Shown here: piece after piece, positions 5,198 through 5,958 of the stretch | How positions within the stretch are numbered: the first letter of the stretch is position 1 | Layout of the letters: every line of letters starts with the position of its first letter | DNA from: an uncultured Muribaculaceae bacterium | Lineage (GTDB): Bacteria > Bacteroidota > Bacteroidia > Bacteroidales > Muribaculaceae | Direction of reading: 5' to 3' | DNA length: 5,958 nucleotides | Assembly: GCA_938039795.1 (NCBI GenBank) | Contig: CALHWU010000177.1 | Location: 1-5,958, forward strand | Translations under genes and position numbers: made by a program | The notes under the pieces: generated by a model | The model's input: only the letters and a program-made list of their open reading frames with translations | Told to the model about the DNA's origin: nothing | Databases searched by the model: none

Positions 5198-5958
5198 TCA
5201 TCCGAGACGGCGGAGGAGAGTAGTGAGGCTGACGCGGTCGTGGATAAGCTTGTGGAGGTCGTCTACGCTGACGCGGGTCTGCTCCATGGAGTCGCGTTCG
5301 CGGAGTGTGACGGTGTTGTCCTCGAGGGTCTGGTGGTCGACGGTGATGCAGTAGGGTGTGCCTATGGCATCCTGGCGGCGGTAGCGCTTGCCGATGGAGT
5401 CTTTCTCATCGTAGCGTGTGGCGAAGTCAAACTTGAGGTCGTTGACTATCTCGCGGGCCTTGTCGGGGAGACCGTCCTTCTTGATGAGCGGGAGCACGGC
5501 GCACTTCACCGGAGCGAGAGCCGCCGGCAGGTGGAGCACCACGCGTTTGTCGCCACCTTCGAGGGTCTGCTCCTCATACGATGAGCACAGCACGGAGAGG
5601 AACATGCGGTCGACGCCGATCGATGTCTCGATGACGTAGGGGGTGTAGTTTTCGTTGAGCTCCGGATCGAAATACTTGATGTTCTTGCCGGAATATTTCT
5701 CGTGCTGCGAAAGGTCGAAATTGGTGCGGGAGTGGATGCCCTCCACTTCCTTGAAGCCGAACGGCATGAGGAATTCGATGTCGGTGGCGGCGTTGGCATA
5801 GTGGGCGAGCTTCTCGTGGTCGTGATAGCGGTATTTGTCGTCGCCCATGCCGAGAGCCTTGTGCCACTGCAGGCGCCACTGCTTCCAGTATTCAAACCAC
5901 TTGAGCTCCTCGCCGGGGCGCACGAAGAACTGCATCTCCATCTGCTCGAACTCGCGCA
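5198..5958 (-). CDS. glyQS: Glycyl-tRNA synthetase, alpha2 (single-chain) type, C-terminal part
   Basis: Partial gene: the window edge cuts the 5' end and 252 codons plus the stop are visible. The enzyme charges tRNA-Gly with glycine using ATP. The visible part starts in the class II catalytic core (REFEQMEMQFFVRPGEELKW) and includes the HYANAATDIEF region. Motif 3 is YVIETSIGVDRMF, with the key Arg of GVDR at 5606-5608. From about 5550 to the stop comes the anticodon-binding domain (LAPVKCAVLPL, then RYRRQDAIGTPYCITVD and VTLRERDSMEQ). This is the one-polypeptide form of eukaryotes, archaea and Bacteroidota, unrelated to the alpha2beta2 enzyme of Escherichia coli. The ATG at 5941 is internal, because the family-conserved sequence continues upstream of it to the edge. 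Confidence 0.97.
   Translation of the reverse strand, partial: REFEQMEMQFFVRPGEELKWFEYWKQWRLQWHKALGMGDDKYRYHDHEKLAHYANAATDIEFLMPFGFKEVEGIHSRTNFDLSQHEKYSGKNIKYFDPELNENYTPYVIETSIGVDRMFLSVLCSSYEEQTLEGGDKRVVLHLPAALAPVKCAVLPLIKKDGLPDKAREIVNDLKFDFATRYDEKDSIGKRYRRQDAIGTPYCITVDHQTLEDNTVTLRERDSMEQTRVSVDDLHKLIHDRVSLTTLLRRLG

Noticed and set aside
5171..5584. Plus-strand 137-residue ORF
   Set aside because: It is an antisense shadow of the glycyl-tRNA synthetase anticodon-binding domain.

Overview
The window looks like chromosomal DNA from a Bacteroidales bacterium, probably a gut lineage such as Muribaculaceae; the family level is an inference from style only. Support comes from a 6-bladed beta-propeller lipoprotein of the type common in Bacteroidota, a VKOR protein carrying an N-terminal C39-peptidase-like domain, a single-chain (alpha2-type) glycyl-tRNA synthetase, several lipoprotein signals, an absence of obvious Shine-Dalgarno sites, and promoter-like TAnnTTTG elements.

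Layout. Positions 1-62 hold the strong intrinsic terminator of a plus-strand gene lying off the left edge. Positions 63-410 have no convincing gene. This stretch contains a GC-rich, fold-prone block (70-183), then a 14-unit degenerate 9-bp tandem repeat (193-318), then an AT-rich promoter region. A plus-strand lipoprotein of the 6-bladed beta-propeller family follows (420-1670) and ends in a clear hairpin terminator (1702-1733).

Everything to the right is on the minus strand, in two transcription units. The first (reading right to left) is glyQS (partial, C-terminal half), a LemA-family lipoprotein, an FKBP-type prolyl isomerase lipoprotein and a maltose/galactoside-type O-acetyltransferase. 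The last three are packed with a 4-bp gap and then an ATGA overlap, and the unit closes at a hairpin terminator (3377-3415). The second unit starts at a candidate promoter (3290-3324). It encodes a small thioredoxin with a CPHC active site, a VKOR-type membrane protein with a catalytically degenerate C39-like N-terminal domain, and a 60-residue ORF whose start overlaps the end of the VKOR gene by 14 bp and whose stop abuts the shared hairpin.

The most interesting system is this thioredoxin / C39-like-VKOR / small-peptide cassette. It looks like a compact thiol-redox unit coupled to a possible peptide precursor. The peptide role is an inference from context, not something the sequence proves. 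The 9-bp repeat array with its GC-rich flank is the second item worth a look.
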